A stretch of 64,000 nucleotides of DNA from assembly GCF_001042635.1 (NCBI RefSeq), contig NZ_AP012331.1, positions 1,860,001-1,924,000 of the forward strand. Direction: 5' to 3'. Shown in pieces: positions 46,691 through 55,525 of the stretch (within the stretch, counting starts at the first letter, position 1; each line of letters begins with the position of its first letter). The translations under genes and the position numbers were made by a program. Source of the stretch: Bifidobacterium scardovii JCM 12489 = DSM 13734. GTDB lineage: Bacteria; Actinomycetota; Actinomycetes; Actinomycetales; Bifidobacteriaceae. Below the pieces are notes generated by a model that ran no database searches, was not told the origin of the DNA, and saw only the letters and a list, made by a program, of their open reading frames with translations.

Positions 46691-47599
46691 TCAAGCGGTG
46701 GGGAACGTGTTGCGGAATTCCTCCGGGGTGCGTCCCTCGAGTCTCGCCTGGCGTCGTTTGGTGTTCCAGTGGACGATGTACGCGTCCAGCCCGGTCCTGA
46801 ATTCCTCGAAGGAGGCGAACTCGCGCCCGATGCAGAACTCGTCCTTGAGGTGGCCGAACACCTGCTCGGTCGCGGCGTTGTCCAGGCAGTTGCCCTTGCG
46901 GCTCATCGACTGGCGGATGCCCAGTTCCTCCAGGCGGGCCCGCCACCAGGAGTGCTGGTACTGCCAGCCCATGTCCGAGTGCAGGATCGGGGACACGCCT
47001 TCGGGAAGACGGGTCTCGAGCATGGCCAGCATGCGCTTCTGCTGGGCCAGATCGGGATGACGGCTCACGTCCCAGGCGACGATCTCCTTCGAGCCCATGT
47101 CGTACACGGGCGCGAGGTACGCCTTGCCGCCGGCGACCCTGAACTCGGTGACGTCCGTGCCCAGCTTCACCCACGGGGCGTCGGCCGCGAAGTCGCGTTC
47201 CAGCAGGTTCGGCGGCTTCGCGCCCGCCTCGCCCCGATAGGAGCTGTACCCGCGGTGGGGGTTCGGCCGGCGTATGACGCACTCCAGGCCCATGCGGCGC
47301 ATGACCTTGAGCACGCTCTTGGAGCTCACCGTCACGCCGAACTCGTTCACGAGGCACATGCGCACCTGCCGGTGCCCGCACCCGTTGGGCGTGCGGTGGA
47401 ACACCTCATCGACCAACGGCTCGATGTCGGGCCTGGTGACCCGCTCGGGATGGGACCGGTGGTAGTAGTACGTGCTCCTCGCCAGTCCCGCGGCCCTCAG
47501 CAGGAGCGGAAGCGGATGGCCAAGCCCCGCCAGCGCCGAAACGATCACCGTTTTCTCCCGGTTGGTGATCTCGAGGCCGGCAGGGCCAATGCTTTTTCC
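46691..47599 (-). CDS. IS3-type transposase OrfB (DDE catalytic part)
   Basis: Expressed presumably as an OrfA-OrfB fusion after a -1 frameshift; the coordinates start at the proposed slip site. rve integrase core with the DD(35)E triad: Asp in LGTDVTEF, Asp in LHSDMGWQYQ and Glu in NAATEQVFGHLKDEF, exactly 35 residues after the second Asp, followed by the Lys. HTH_21 region upstream (STYYYHR). Frame open further upstream but that part is non-coding for this protein. Confidence 0.93.
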   Translation of the reverse strand, partial: GKSIGPAGLEITNREKTVIVSALAGLGHPLPLLLRAAGLARSTYYYHRSHPERVTRPDIEPLVDEVFHRTPNGCGHRQVRMCLVNEFGVTVSSKSVLKVMRRMGLECVIRRPNPHRGYSSYRGEAGAKPPNLLERDFAADAPWVKLGTDVTEFRVAGGKAYLAPVYDMGSKEIVAWDVSRHPDLAQQKRMLAMLETRLPEGVSPILHSDMGWQYQHSWWRARLEELGIRQSMSRKGNCLDNAATEQVFGHLKDEFCIGREFASFEEFRTGLDAYIVHWNTKRRQARLEGRTPEEFRNTFPTA

Positions 47600-48060
47600 A
47601 GGTATGCGACCCTCGCCCGCAAGAACTCGTTCTCCTCCCGCAACGCCCCCTCGGGCGTCGGATCCGGCTCCGGCCTCGGCCCCGATCCCCTGGGCCTGCC
47701 CCTGCGTCCCGGTCTGAGCGCCTCGGCCCCGCCGGCCCGGTACGCACGACACCAGGCCTCCAACGTCGTGACGCACGCGATCGCGTACCGCTCCATCACC
47801 ACGGACTTCGCCACTCCCCGGTCCACGTGATCGCGCGCGGCCGCGACCTTCGTGTCCCAGTCATAGCTCCTGTTGCCCCCGCGTTTCGCCATAAGCGCCT
47901 CCCGTCCGCCGACCCGATACGCCAGCGACCATTTCTTCGCGGTCATCACCGGCATGCCAACCCGACGCGCCGCGGCCTTGTAACCCAACCCCTCACCAAA
48001 CAGGGCGGCCACCGAACACCTGAAAGCATCATCATACCGACGCCTGCGATCTGCACACAC
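47545..48060 (-). CDS. IS3-type OrfA, helix-turn-helix DNA-binding part
   Basis: 171 residues from GTG 48060 (GGAGGTG lies 9 nt upstream). Two HTH segments (GYKAAARRVGMPVMTAKKW and SVVMERYAIACVTTLEAW) bind the terminal repeats; a leucine-zipper-like end (NEFLRARVAYLEKALAL) is typical. Near its end the sequence GGAAAAAGC (47591-47599) allows a -1 slip from GAA-AAA to GGA-AAA, joining OrfB. Confidence 0.88.
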   Translation of the reverse strand: MCADRRRRYDDAFRCSVAALFGEGLGYKAAARRVGMPVMTAKKWSLAYRVGGREALMAKRGGNRSYDWDTKVAAARDHVDRGVAKSVVMERYAIACVTTLEAWCRAYRAGGAEALRPGRRGRPRGSGPRPEPDPTPEGALREENEFLRARVAYLEKALALPASRSPTGRKR

Positions 48061-48179
48061 AGAAAACCACACCTCCAATCATCAAACATGAATTACTCCA
48101 GTCCAACAATCAGGGTGCAGTTCACTGTGGGGGGAGCCGGCAATCATCAACGAATCATCGCCGTGTCATGCCGCCCGCC

Positions 48180-49637
48180 TCAGCATTCGACGACGTTGAC
48201 GGCGAGGCCTCCCTTTGAGGTCTCCTTGTACTTGGACATCATGTCCTCGCCGGTGTCCTTCATCGTCTTGATCGCCTGGTCGAGCGTGACGATGTGCGAG
48301 CCGTCGCCGAGCATCGCGATGCGCACCGCGTTGATCGCCGTGTTCGCGCCCATCGCGTTGCGCTCGATGCACGGGATCTGCACCAGGCCGCCGACCGGGT
48401 CGCAGGTGAGGCCCAGATTGTGCTCGATGCCGATCTCCGCGGCGTTCTCCACCTGCTCGGGTGTGCCGCCCATCACCGCGCACAGGCCGCCGGCCGCCAT
48501 GGAGCAGGCCGTGCCGACCTCGCCCTGGCAGCCGACCTCGGCGCCGGAGATCGAGGCGTTGCGCTTGAACAGGTAGCCGATCGCGCCGGCCGTGAGCAGG
48601 AAGCGCACGACGCCGTCCTCGTCGGCCGAATCGACGAAATGCCAGTAGTAGTGCAGCACGGCCGGGATGATGCCCGACGCGCCGTTGGTCGGCGCGGTCA
48701 CGATGCGGCCGCCGCCGGCGTTCTCCTCGTTGACGGCCAGCGCGAACAGGTTCACCCACGCGGAGTCCGACTCCTCCAGCACCTCGTCGGCGCGGTGCGC
48801 CCGGTTGAGCACGTCGCCGTTGCCGGACAGGCGGCGGTACATCTTCGGCGCGCGGCGCGGCACGTCGAGCCCGCCGGGCAGCGTGGTCTGCGTGCTGGTG
48901 CACCCGTTGTGCACGCAATCGCTCATCACCTTCCAGATGCGCAGCAGATCGGCGCGCACCGCGTCGGCCGGGCGCATCGCCGTCTCGTTGGCCCATACCA
49001 CATCGGCGATGGACATGCCATGCTCCTTGCAGATGCGCATCAGTTCGGCGCCGGACGTGAAATTGTAGGGCACCTGCGGTCCGAAGTCGATGGACGATTC
49101 GGCCTCCTCGTCCGCGAACGACGAGCCTGCCGGCGGGCGGTCGTGGATGCCGATCATCAGGTCGTCCGGGTGCCCCTTGCGCACGAAGCCGCCGCCGATC
49201 GAATACCACACCTGCTCGTCGACGAGGTTGCCCTGGACGTCGAAGGCTTGGAAACGCATGCCGTTGGGGTGGGCGGCCATGCGCTGCCACAGCTCGAACA
49301 CCACGTCATGCTCGTAGTCGAACTCGATCTCGTGCTTGCCGTCGAGCATGAGCCTGCCGGTGCGCTCGCACTCCTGCTTGATGGTCATCATATGATCGGT
49401 GTCCACCGTGGCCGGCAGATTGCCCTCCAGCCCGGCGACGGCGGCCCGGTCGGTGCCGTGGCCGATGCCGGTCATGGACAGCGACCCATACAGCGTGGTG
49501 CGCACGCGGGCCACCCGTTCGAGCAGGCCGTTGCGGTCCAACGAGGCCGCGAACGCCTGGGCGGCGACCATCGGCCCGACCGTGTGGGACGAGCTGGGGC
49601 CGACGCCGACCTTGAACATGTCGATGATGCTGAACAT
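48180..49637 (-). CDS. sdaA: L-serine dehydratase (SdaA type)
   Basis: [4Fe-4S] enzyme converting L-serine to pyruvate and ammonia, cytoplasmic, 485 residues with fused beta and alpha domains. N-terminal [13 protein letters not shown] is diagnostic; cysteines for the cluster are probably in [14 protein letters not shown] and [24 protein letters not shown] is the conserved core. ATG 49637 follows AAGGAGCG. Upstream on the same strand, 78 bp away, is the GH36-2 gene, so co-transcription is possible. A serine catabolic step beside glycosidases and peptidases fits use of serine-rich peptides. Confidence 0.95.
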   Translation of the reverse strand: MFSIIDMFKVGVGPSSSHTVGPMVAAQAFAASLDRNGLLERVARVRTTLYGSLSMTGIGHGTDRAAVAGLEGNLPATVDTDHMMTIKQECERTGRLMLDGKHEIEFDYEHDVVFELWQRMAAHPNGMRFQAFDVQGNLVDEQVWYSIGGGFVRKGHPDDLMIGIHDRPPAGSSFADEEAESSIDFGPQVPYNFTSGAELMRICKEHGMSIADVVWANETAMRPADAVRADLLRIWKVMSDCVHNGCTSTQTTLPGGLDVPRRAPKMYRRLSGNGDVLNRAHRADEVLEESDSAWVNLFALAVNEENAGGGRIVTAPTNGASGIIPAVLHYYWHFVDSADEDGVVRFLLTAGAIGYLFKRNASISGAEVGCQGEVGTACSMAAGGLCAVMGGTPEQVENAAEIGIEHNLGLTCDPVGGLVQIPCIERNAMGANTAINAVRIAMLGDGSHIVTLDQAIKTMKDTGEDMMSKYKETSKGGLAVNVVEC

Positions 49638-49714
49638 CGTGATTGCGCTCCTTAATGATTACCGTCTTATGTCTGATACGTCTATATATTCCTGTCCGCC
49701 GTCCCGCCGGCCGC

Positions 49715-51970
49715 CTATTCGTCCAGCGCGTGCAGGTGGAAGATGCGCGACAGGTTGTCGCCGAGCGGCACGCGCGGGTGCAGCTGGCAGTTGGATCCGT
49801 CGATCAGCGCCAGGCCGACGCGTTCCAGCTCGTCGCCGTAGCGCGGCCTTCGCTCCACGTCGAAGCCGATCTCGTCGACCGCGTACCGCACGCGCTCGTC
49901 GAGGCCGGCGAGCCGCAGATAGCGCACCGGCACGTTGACGCCGACGCGCGTGCGGTAGTAGCCGACCAGGGCCTCGCGCCGATTGCGCGACACGACGACC
50001 CACGCGGCGTCGGCCGGGGCGAACGCGCTGTTCGCGCGGAACGGGTCGAGCAGCCGGTAGAAGTCGCCGCAGCGCAGCAGCTCCGAGTACTCCTTGCTCA
50101 GCGCGATCTGCTCGCGGATCAGCCGCCGGTCCTCCCCGTCGAGCGAACGCGGGTCGAGCTCGTAGCCGAACACGCCGAACAGCGCCACGTCGCCGCGCGT
50201 CTTGAGCGAGGCGACGCGCCCGGTCTGCGCGTTGGGCACCGGCGTCACATGGTTCGACATCACCGACAGCGGGTAGGCGTACGACGTGCCGTACTGGATC
50301 TTCACGCGCTCCATGGCGTCGGTGTCCTCGGAGATCCAATGCTGCGGCGAGAACGCGAGCACGGCCGGGTCGAGCCGGGCGCCGCCGCCCGAACCGGCCT
50401 CGATGAGCAGCTCGGGGAACCGCTCGAGCAGCCGCGACATCAGATCGTAGTACCCGAGCACGTAGCGGTGGTAGATCTCGCCCTGCGCCTCGGCCGGCCA
50501 GGCCGCGGAGAACACCTCGGACAGCGAGCGGTTCATGTTCCATTTGACGTAGTCCACGTCGTTGCCGCCGATCACCGCGGAGAGCGCCTCGACGATATGG
50601 TCGCGCACCTCGGGCCTGGTCAGGTCGAGCACGTACTGGTGCCGGCCGATGCTCAGCTCGTACGTCGCGTCGCCGAGCACCCAGTCGGGATGGGCGCGGT
50701 ACAGGTCGGAGTCGGCGTTGACCATCTCCGGCTCGAACCACAGGCCGAACTTCAGGCCAAGCCCGTGGACATGGTCGGCCACCGGCTTGAGCCCGCGCGG
50801 GAATTTGACCGGATGGGCGGCCCAATCGCCGATCGAGGCGTCGTCCCAGTCGCGCTGGCCGAACCAGCCGTCGTCCACCACCACCAGCTCCATGCCGAGG
50901 TCGGCCGCCTGGTCGGCCAGTTCCATGACGTTGCGCTCGTCCACGTTCATGTACAGCGCCTCGTAGGTGTTGAGCGCCACCGGCCTGCGGCGGTCGCGCC
51001 ACGGGCCGCGCGCCATGCGCGTGCGCAGCAGCGTGTGGAAGGTCCGGCTCAGCGCGCCGAGCCCCTGGTCGGAGTGGACGATCAGCGCCTCGGGCGTCTG
51101 GAAGGATTCGCCCGGCTCCAGCCTCCATCGGAACAATTCGGGGTTGATGCCGGCGCGCAGGCGGACGCCGCCCAGCGAGCTCACGTTCACGCCGATGTCG
51201 AAGTTGCCGCTGTAGGCCAAGCTCACGCCGATGGCCTCGCCGTGCGTCTCGTCGGCGCCGGGGCGCGTGAGCATCACGAAGGGGCCGGCGTGCTTGCTGC
51301 TGCGACCGTCCAGGCTGGACACGCCCTGCCCGCCGGTGCGCAGCGGCACGCGCTCCGCCTCGCTCTCCCGCGACCACGCGTTGCTCAGCGTGATCATGTC
51401 CCAGTCCGCGTCCGGCAGGTCGAGGGACGCGCTGTACGCCGAATCGACGGCGAGATGATGGGGACCGACGTTGTCGAGACGCACGCTGCGCGTGATCACC
51501 GGCAGGTCCTCGAAGATCGTGTACTGCAGGGCCGCCTGCAGTCCCAGCTTGTCGTCGCGCAGGATGATCTCCAGCGTCTGGGCCTCGCCCGTGTCCTCCA
51601 CGTAGGTGGAGGGCAGCCCCTGCAGCGGCGGCTTGCCGTTGATGATGGTGTGGCCGGCGTAGGTCAGGCGGGCCACATGCGATCCGCGCTCGTCGCATAC
51701 GGTCAGCGCGCACGGGCGCAGGTCGCCGGAGCCGGTCACCGGGTATTCCTGGCGGATCTGTTCGAGCGACAGCATGCCGCGGTCGTCGCTGACGCTGAGC
51801 ATGTCACGGAACAGGATCTCCTGCAGGTCGGTCAGCGGCCCGTCGTCGCGCAGGCGGGAGCCGAAGTACAGGTGGTTCAGCTCGCCGCCTTCGAGCACGC
51901 GGAACACGTAGCTGATCGCGTTGTTGCGCAGATGGAACTGCAGCGATGATTCCAGAAAGGCAATCGTCAT
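49715..51970 (-). CDS. GH36 alpha-galactosidase paralog, copy 2, altered active site
   Basis: 751 residues, GH36 fold throughout (FHLRNNAISYVFRVLEGGELNHLYFGSRL at the start). But the nucleophile motif reads YVKWNMNRS: Asn478 in place of Asp (codon AAC at 50537-50539), and the acid/base motif reads WISEDTDAMER: Glu548 in place of Asp. The sugar-binding ESCxSGGGR is changed to EAGSGGGAR, losing the Cys. Copies 1 and 3 have Asp at both catalytic positions. It may be inactive, act by a modified mechanism or be a sugar-binding regulator. ATG 51970 follows GAAGGGAAGG. An AraC gene is divergent; sdaA is downstream. Confidence 0.9.
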   Translation of the reverse strand: MTIAFLESSLQFHLRNNAISYVFRVLEGGELNHLYFGSRLRDDGPLTDLQEILFRDMLSVSDDRGMLSLEQIRQEYPVTGSGDLRPCALTVCDERGSHVARLTYAGHTIINGKPPLQGLPSTYVEDTGEAQTLEIILRDDKLGLQAALQYTIFEDLPVITRSVRLDNVGPHHLAVDSAYSASLDLPDADWDMITLSNAWSRESEAERVPLRTGGQGVSSLDGRSSKHAGPFVMLTRPGADETHGEAIGVSLAYSGNFDIGVNVSSLGGVRLRAGINPELFRWRLEPGESFQTPEALIVHSDQGLGALSRTFHTLLRTRMARGPWRDRRRPVALNTYEALYMNVDERNVMELADQAADLGMELVVVDDGWFGQRDWDDASIGDWAAHPVKFPRGLKPVADHVHGLGLKFGLWFEPEMVNADSDLYRAHPDWVLGDATYELSIGRHQYVLDLTRPEVRDHIVEALSAVIGGNDVDYVKWNMNRSLSEVFSAAWPAEAQGEIYHRYVLGYYDLMSRLLERFPELLIEAGSGGGARLDPAVLAFSPQHWISEDTDAMERVKIQYGTSYAYPLSVMSNHVTPVPNAQTGRVASLKTRGDVALFGVFGYELDPRSLDGEDRRLIREQIALSKEYSELLRCGDFYRLLDPFRANSAFAPADAAWVVVSRNRREALVGYYRTRVGVNVPVRYLRLAGLDERVRYAVDEIGFDVERRPRYGDELERVGLALIDGSNCQLHPRVPLGDNLSRIFHLHALDE

Positions 51971-52318
51971 TGCCGCCCGCCTTCCCTTCACGGTAAGTCG
52001 TCCGATATACACCAGCATATTGCGGGGCGGGGGTTCCGCGTGCCGCGCAACCGTTCGATTCGGTGGAGAAAACTACGGTATCGCGGCGGGTGCGGCTCGC
52101 CCTTCGCCCCATGCCGTTTCCAGCATATCGGGCCGATGTGTCGGATCGTGTTGCGTTCGGCCGGCGCGCGCCCGGAGTGCGCCCGGAGTGCGCATGCCGC
52201 GACCCCGAAGGAAAAGTTCACTTTTTCCGAGAATCAGGAGAGTGTGCAGTTCGGGGCCATCACTTACCATGAATTCAGCGGTGTTACCATGTCCATCGAG
52301 GAAATCGGGGGGGTGTTC
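51971..52318. promoter_or_regulatory. Divergent control region, GH36-2 and AraC-2
   Basis: Contains GGAAAAGTTCACTTTTTCC (52210-52228), a near-palindrome and a candidate operator for the AraC protein encoded to the right. Otherwise nothing recognised. Confidence 0.5.
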
Positions 52319-53182
52319 ATGTCAACGATTGTCGCGGATCTGCCGGAGGCCGACATCTCGTTCGAATCGGCCGGCCAGTTCATCGGCACTCCCGGGTGGA
52401 TCCACGAGCATCGCATACTGGACAGCTTCGAGCTGATCTTCGTCAAGCGCGGCATCCTGCCGCTGCGCGTCGGCGCCGACGACCTGCGCATCGGCGGCTG
52501 CGACATCGCGATCATCCCGCCGCAGACCCCGCATGAGGGCACCGGCTACCTGACCGACACCCTGGAGTTCTTCTGGGTGCATTTCCGCATCCGCCACTGG
52601 CGGCGGTCCGGCGCCACGGACGGCACGCCCTCGGCCTACGGGGACCGCACGCTGATGCTGCCGCTGTCCAGCTCGCAGATGGACACCGACCGGCTGACGA
52701 TCATGTTCAACCAGCTGCTCGACATCTACCAGATGAGCTATCCCGAGCCGAGCTCGTACTGCGACTACTTCACCACCTGCCTGCTCTACGAGGTGGTCTC
52801 GCTCAACAACCGCGCGGCCACGGCCGACAACGACCAGCGCGAGCGCCATGTGCTGCAGAAGGTGCACGAGTGGATCCGCATCAACGCCTTCGAGGACATT
52901 TCGGTCAACCAGATCGCCGACCAGTTCAACTACTCCCCCAGCTACCTGTCGACCATCTACAAGCAGCATTTCGGCATCAGCATCACCACGCAGATCTCGA
53001 AGATCCGCATCGAGCGCGCCGAGGAGCTGCTGCTGTCCACGTCGATGAGCGTGCAGCAGGTGGCCGAGGCCAGCGGCTACAACGACGCGAAGTACTTCAT
53101 GCGCGTCTTCAAACAGCACACCGGCCTGACCCCCACCCGCTACCGCACCAGCTTCACCATGCGCCACTACAACAACGCGTGA
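52319..53182 (+). CDS. AraC-family transcriptional regulator, copy 2
   Basis: 287 residues from ATG 52319 (preceded by a GGGGGGG run); an ATG at 52289 in the same frame would add ten. N-terminal cupin-like sensor (DSFELIFVKRGILPLRVG, IPPQTPHEGTGY), C-terminal double HTH (ISVNQIADQFNYSPSYLSTIY and VQQVAEASGYNDAKYFMRVF). Divergent from GH36-2 and so its probable regulator; the inducer may be galactose, arabinose or a glycopeptide. Confidence 0.88.
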   Translation: MSTIVADLPEADISFESAGQFIGTPGWIHEHRILDSFELIFVKRGILPLRVGADDLRIGGCDIAIIPPQTPHEGTGYLTDTLEFFWVHFRIRHWRRSGATDGTPSAYGDRTLMLPLSSSQMDTDRLTIMFNQLLDIYQMSYPEPSSYCDYFTTCLLYEVVSLNNRAATADNDQRERHVLQKVHEWIRINAFEDISVNQIADQFNYSPSYLSTIYKQHFGISITTQISKIRIERAEELLLSTSMSVQQVAEASGYNDAKYFMRVFKQHTGLTPTRYRTSFTMRHYNNA

Positions 53183-53729
53183 GCCGCGCGTTCCCGCCCG
53201 CGGCCACGACCCCATGATCTCGGGACAAGCCACCCGCGCAGCCGGGCCGCCCGTCGATCACGAAGTCGCCGACGTCGCCGATGCCGACCTCGACCCTGTC
53301 GTCATAGACGTCCACGGTCAACGGCTTGTATCCGTTCTCGGATGCGTCATAATACATTCCGGCGATGGAGTATGCGATGTCGCCCACGCCGACAAGGACA
53401 TGGGCCGGATCCGCCGTGACCGTTTCGGCGGGTGCGCCGCCGTCCGCGCGCATGCCGACGGTGACGCTCGCACGCCCCTCATCATTCCTGAACCACCGCG
53501 GGCACGAGGCGCGCACGTCGAGCGAATACGACGCATCGCCAGCCGCGCCATCCACCCGTCGGGCAACGCCGCTGGCGTGTATCCTCACCGGGACCGCCAC
53601 GTAATAGACCGCGCATGCCGCGATGCACAGCACCGCGGCGAGCAGGATGAGGCGCTTCGCCACGCCCCGGTGATCCGTACTTCTGATTTCGTTCTGACCA
53701 GCACTGCTCTCATGGCGATCCGCCTTCAC
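53154..53729 (-). CDS. Hypothetical membrane-anchored protein
   Basis: 191 residues from GTG 53729 (AGGTTG site, weak). One hydrophobic segment near the N-terminus (LILLAAVLCIAACAVYYVAV), then an extracellular-looking domain rich in beta strands (DVYDDRVEVGIGDVGDFV). Its 3' end overlaps the 3' end of the AraC gene by 29 bp. The plain C-terminal tail may be an extension by a shifted stop. Not recognised. Confidence 0.55.
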   Translation of the reverse strand: MKADRHESSAGQNEIRSTDHRGVAKRLILLAAVLCIAACAVYYVAVPVRIHASGVARRVDGAAGDASYSLDVRASCPRWFRNDEGRASVTVGMRADGGAPAETVTADPAHVLVGVGDIAYSIAGMYYDASENGYKPLTVDVYDDRVEVGIGDVGDFVIDGRPGCAGGLSRDHGVVAAGGNARLTRCCSGAW

Positions 53730-53808
53730 CAACAACCTACGGTGGCCCCCATTATCCCACGGCAGCCGCTTGCACAGGCCGACGCAGCGGAACAAACGAC
53801 AAAAAACG

Positions 53809-53835
53809 GGGCGGGGAAATCGCTTCCCCGCCCCG
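53809..53835 (-). terminator. Terminator of POT permease copy 3
   Basis: GGGGCGGGGAA at 53809-53819 pairs with TTCCCCGCCCC at 53825-53835. Read on the minus strand it is followed by a run of T. Lies 29 bp after the permease stop. Confidence 0.85.
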
Positions 53836-53863
53836 CCACGCTATGGCAGATGCGCGCCCGGGC

Positions 53864-55396
53864 TCACGCCTTGGCGTCGGTGTCGACCTCGGCGGTGATG
53901 ACCTTGCCGAGCTTCTTGGTGAAGACCAGCACGATCAGGCCGACGAGGATCGTGATGCCGCCGATCGCCGCGAAGTAGGCGGCCTCGGAGCCCTCGTGGT
54001 AGAAGTTCACCGAGATCGCGTTGAGCGCGGCGCCGGTGGACTGGGAGATGGACCACACGGTCATCATCTGCGTGGAGAACGCCAGCGGCGCGACCAGCGA
54101 CGCGGCCGAGTAGCCGGACGGCGAGGTGATGGCCTCACCGAGCATGATGAACAGGTAGAAGACGAGCAGCCAGACCGGGCTGACCTTCACGCCGGCCGGG
54201 TAGAGCACGAACGGGATGGCCATGAACAGCGGGCCGGCGCCCCACAGGATCGTGCCGAAGCCCATCTTGGCGACGACGGTCGGCTGGCGGTTGCCCAGCT
54301 TGGTCCACAGCGCGGTGACCACGATGCCGTAGACGACGGCGAGGATCGCGGACCAGGTCTGGAACGCGGCCGGCGTGATCTCCATGCCGAACAGGTTGCG
54401 GTCGACGGTGGTGTCGGCGTAGGTGGCCAGGATCGACGTGGACTGCGTCCACACCCACATGGCGAACACGTTGCACACGTACAGCGGGATGATCGCGCTC
54501 AGGCGCTTGGCCTCGGGGCGGGTGGTCTTCTTGCTCATCATGATGTAGGCGAGGTAGACGATCGGGATGAAGATCGCGCAGGTGCTCACCGCGGTGGTGA
54601 ACGAGCCGATGGAGACGAGCTTGGTGCCCAGCAGCACGCCCATCAGCGCCACGACCACGACGATTCCGGCGACGATCTTGACGGTGAAGCTGGTGCGCTT
54701 GGCCGACGGCACCGGGTCGTCGGGCTCGGCGCCGATCGGGCCGAAGAACTTGTTCTCGGTGAGCAGGTAGGCGACGACGCCGAGCACGGCGAAGACGGCG
54801 CACAGCGCGAAGGCCGGGTAGTATCCGGTGGCCACGGCGATGGTGCCGGTGATCAGCGGCGCGACGCCGCCGACGTTGTTGATGATGTACATCATCGAGA
54901 ACGCGCCGTCGCGGCGCTTGTCCTGCTTGTCATACATCTTGCCGGCCAGCGTCTCGACGCTGCGGCCGGTGATCATGGCGGCCACGCACAGCAGGATCTG
55001 GTTGGCGGCGTAGCCGATCACGCCGAGGAACGGCAGGGCCAGCACCACGTACGCCAGGCAGGTGGCGATTCGACCGAGGCGCAGGGCCTTGCGCGGGCCG
55101 AGGATGCGGTCGGCCATGTAGGAGCCGACCAGGCCGCACAGCAGCGCGGCGGTGGAGTACAGCGAGATGAGCTGCGAGGCCTCGGCCTGCGTGAAGCCCA
55201 GCCCCTCGGGGGCCGGCTTGTACAGGAAGTAGATGAGCACGGCGCTCATGCCGCCGTATGCGAACCCGTTGCACAGGTTCATGAAGCTCAGGGTGCCCAC
55301 GGCGCTGGGGTGTCCGAGGAACTTGGTGCCGCGGCGCAGCGTCTCGGCCAGATCGTGGCCCTGTTCCGCCGTCTTCGGCTGTGTTGGTTGATTCAT
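53864..55396 (-). CDS. Proton-dependent oligopeptide transporter (POT/PTR2), copy 3
   Basis: 510-residue permease, about 12-14 helices, more distant from copies 1 and 2 than they are from each other but sharing the FLGHPSAVGTLSFMNLCNGFAYGGMSAVL start and the DKRRDGAFSMMYIINNVGG motif. ATG 55396 follows GAAAGGG. It is 129 bp downstream of GH36-3 on the same strand with no terminator seen between them, so the two are probably one operon. A POT permease with an alpha-galactosidase suggests import of galactosylated small peptides (inference). Confidence 0.86.
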   Translation of the reverse strand: MNQPTQPKTAEQGHDLAETLRRGTKFLGHPSAVGTLSFMNLCNGFAYGGMSAVLIYFLYKPAPEGLGFTQAEASQLISLYSTAALLCGLVGSYMADRILGPRKALRLGRIATCLAYVVLALPFLGVIGYAANQILLCVAAMITGRSVETLAGKMYDKQDKRRDGAFSMMYIINNVGGVAPLITGTIAVATGYYPAFALCAVFAVLGVVAYLLTENKFFGPIGAEPDDPVPSAKRTSFTVKIVAGIVVVVALMGVLLGTKLVSIGSFTTAVSTCAIFIPIVYLAYIMMSKKTTRPEAKRLSAIIPLYVCNVFAMWVWTQSTSILATYADTTVDRNLFGMEITPAAFQTWSAILAVVYGIVVTALWTKLGNRQPTVVAKMGFGTILWGAGPLFMAIPFVLYPAGVKVSPVWLLVFYLFIMLGEAITSPSGYSAASLVAPLAFSTQMMTVWSISQSTGAALNAISVNFYHEGSEAAYFAAIGGITILVGLIVLVFTKKLGKVITAEVDTDAKA

Positions 55397-55525
55397 GGTT
55401 TAACCCTTTCTTGCAAACCGCCGTCGTTGGCCGCATCGCCGTCAACGGCGACGGCACATCCTAACTGTTGTGTCGCGGTGCCGTGCGCCTCCTCGCGCAC
55501 GGCACCGTGCATGGCCAGCGCCCCG

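Larger units (their letters stand above)
46643..48124 (-). mobile_element. IS3-family insertion sequence, 1482 bp, complete
   Basis: Terminal inverted repeats of about 24 bp (TGAACTGTGCCCC.. at 46643 and the complement of ..GTGCAGTTCA at 48124, both ending TTGTTGGAC inward). A 3-bp target duplication CTG flanks it (46640-46642 and 48125-48127). Two overlapping minus-strand frames, orfA and orfB, in -1 relation. It has landed in the loop of a dispersed hairpin, splitting GGCTCCCC from GGGGAGCC, between the sdaA-like and pepX-like genes. All parts look intact, so it may be active. Confidence 0.93.

Noticed and set aside
46691..47776. Full 361-aa OrfB as an independent gene
   Set aside because: The first 60 residues are an out-of-frame reading of OrfA; OrfB is expected from a frameshift at about 47591-47599.
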